A stretch of DNA of 5,378 nucleotides from the NCBI GenBank assembly GCA_007123625.1, contig SKKS01000213.1, positions 1 through 5,378 of the forward strand. Reading direction: 5' to 3'. This document shows, in pieces, positions 5,148-5,378 of this stretch (its first letter is position 1; each line of letters begins with the position of its first letter). The notes beneath the pieces were generated by a model, which was not told the DNA's origin, searched no databases, and saw nothing but the letters and a program-made list of their open reading frames with translations. The stretch comes from Paracoccaceae bacterium. GTDB taxonomy: Bacteria > Pseudomonadota > Alphaproteobacteria > Rhodobacterales > Rhodobacteraceae. A program made the position numbers and the translations under genes.

Positions 5148-5177
5148 TTGACCAAGCCCATGCGCTGGGTCCTAAAT
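5148..5177 (+). promoter_or_regulatory. Candidate sigma-70-type promoter for the BMP binding-protein gene
   Basis: TTGACC (5148-5153, five of six consensus bases) is followed after 18 nt by CTAAAT (5172-5177), a weak -10 that keeps the last three bases AAT. CCTAAA (5171-5176) gives the ideal 17-nt spacing but matches no better. Transcription would start near 5183, giving a leader of about 77 nt. The gap after rimI and change of function support a separate promoter here. Confidence 0.4.
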
Positions 5178-5186
5178 CGGGCAGTA

Positions 5187-5242
5187 CCGGGTTGTCCGGG
5201 CATGGCCAAACTTCCCGGCGGCAAACGAAAAAGACCGGGGAA
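5187..5242 (+). promoter_or_regulatory. Leader with alternative pairings upstream of the BMP binding-protein gene
   Basis: One CCCGG (5214-5218) can pair with any of three CCGGG copies: 5187-5191, 5196-5200 (13-nt loop), or 5235-5239. The last pairing extends to TTCCCGG (5212-5218) with CCGGGGAA (5235-5242), with one bulged G, and would end 4 nt before the ribosome binding site AAGGGAG (5247-5253). The pairings exclude each other. I do not recognise a known riboswitch. The stems are short and may be chance. Confidence 0.25.
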
Positions 5243-5259
5243 CGACAAGGGAGATTGCG

Positions 5260-5378
5260 ATGACACTTCATGCACGGCTTTTGGGTGCAGCCGCCGTCAC
5301 GGCGCTGGGTGCAGGCATCGCCACCGCCGAACCGGCGCTGGTCTATGACCTGGGCGGCAAGTTCGACAAAAGCTTCAA
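5260..5378 (+). CDS. BMP-family ABC transporter substrate-binding protein, N-terminal part (runs off the window)
   Basis: Only the first 39 codons are present. The ATG is preceded by AAGGGAG (5247-5253) at 6-nt spacing. Residues 1-23 form a typical Sec signal peptide: a basic start with His4 and Arg6, an Ala/Leu/Val-rich core, and an A-T-A site giving cleavage before Glu24. There is no lipobox cysteine, so the protein is free in the periplasm. The mature start, EPALVYDLGGKFDKSFN, carries the wording typical of BMP (basic membrane protein, PnrA/Med-like) binding proteins, in which the early Asp and the DKSFN segment help form the ligand site. Characterised relatives bind purine nucleosides or similar compounds and feed an ABC importer. 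The permease and ATPase genes would be expected further right. The family call rests on a short stretch; the ligand cannot be told. Confidence 0.8.
   Translation, partial: MTLHARLLGAAAVTALGAGIATAEPALVYDLGGKFDKSF

Noticed and set aside
1..5378. CRISPR array, insertion sequence, phage or defence genes
   Set aside because: No spaced repeats, transposase-like frames, terminal repeats or defence motifs were seen; all supported genes are flagellar, housekeeping or transport genes with uniform base and codon use.

Overview
The window is a GC-rich (roughly 63-66% by eye) chromosomal segment of an alphaproteobacterium, most likely a member of the Rhodobacterales (Roseobacter/Rhodobacter group). This rests on four things: a flagellin directly followed by flaF, flbT and a DUF1217 gene; an Nfu-type NifU protein directly followed by tsaB and rimI; the wording of the proteins (flagellin start MSSILTNTGAMVALQ, BMP-binding-protein start VYDLGGKFDKSFN); and strong C/G preference at third codon positions. 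All supported genes lie on the plus strand.

Region 1 (1-2885) is a flagellin module: flagellin (45-1238), a strong hairpin in a 65-nt gap, flaF (1304-1681), flbT (1678-2082) and a DUF1217 protein (2079-2885). The last three are joined by 4-nt ATGA stop-start overlaps and so are probably translationally coupled. FlaF and FlbT are the known post-transcriptional and secretion-level regulators of flagellin in alphaproteobacteria. The DUF1217 protein has no assigned mechanism but is locked into the same operon.

Region 2 (2886-3403) is a 518-nt gap. I see no convincing gene, tRNA or mobile element in it. It does hold several inverted repeats, a UUCG-capped hairpin, a 15-bp tandem near-repeat and, at its right end, a good promoter for the next operon.

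Region 3 (3404-5113) is a housekeeping operon: an Nfu/NifU-type Fe-S carrier, TsaB (t6A tRNA modification) and RimI (N-terminal acetyltransferase), again with overlapping ends. TsaB uses a TTG start inside the end of the nifU-family gene. Region 4 (5114-5378) is a 146-nt gap with a candidate promoter and a short structured leader, then the first 39 codons of a periplasmic BMP-family (PnrA/Med-like) ABC-transporter binding protein cut off by the window edge.

I did not find a new defence system, mobile element, CRISPR array or RNA gene. The least explained parts are the DUF1217 protein, the structured 518-nt gap, and the fliC-flaF hairpin as a possible expression valve.
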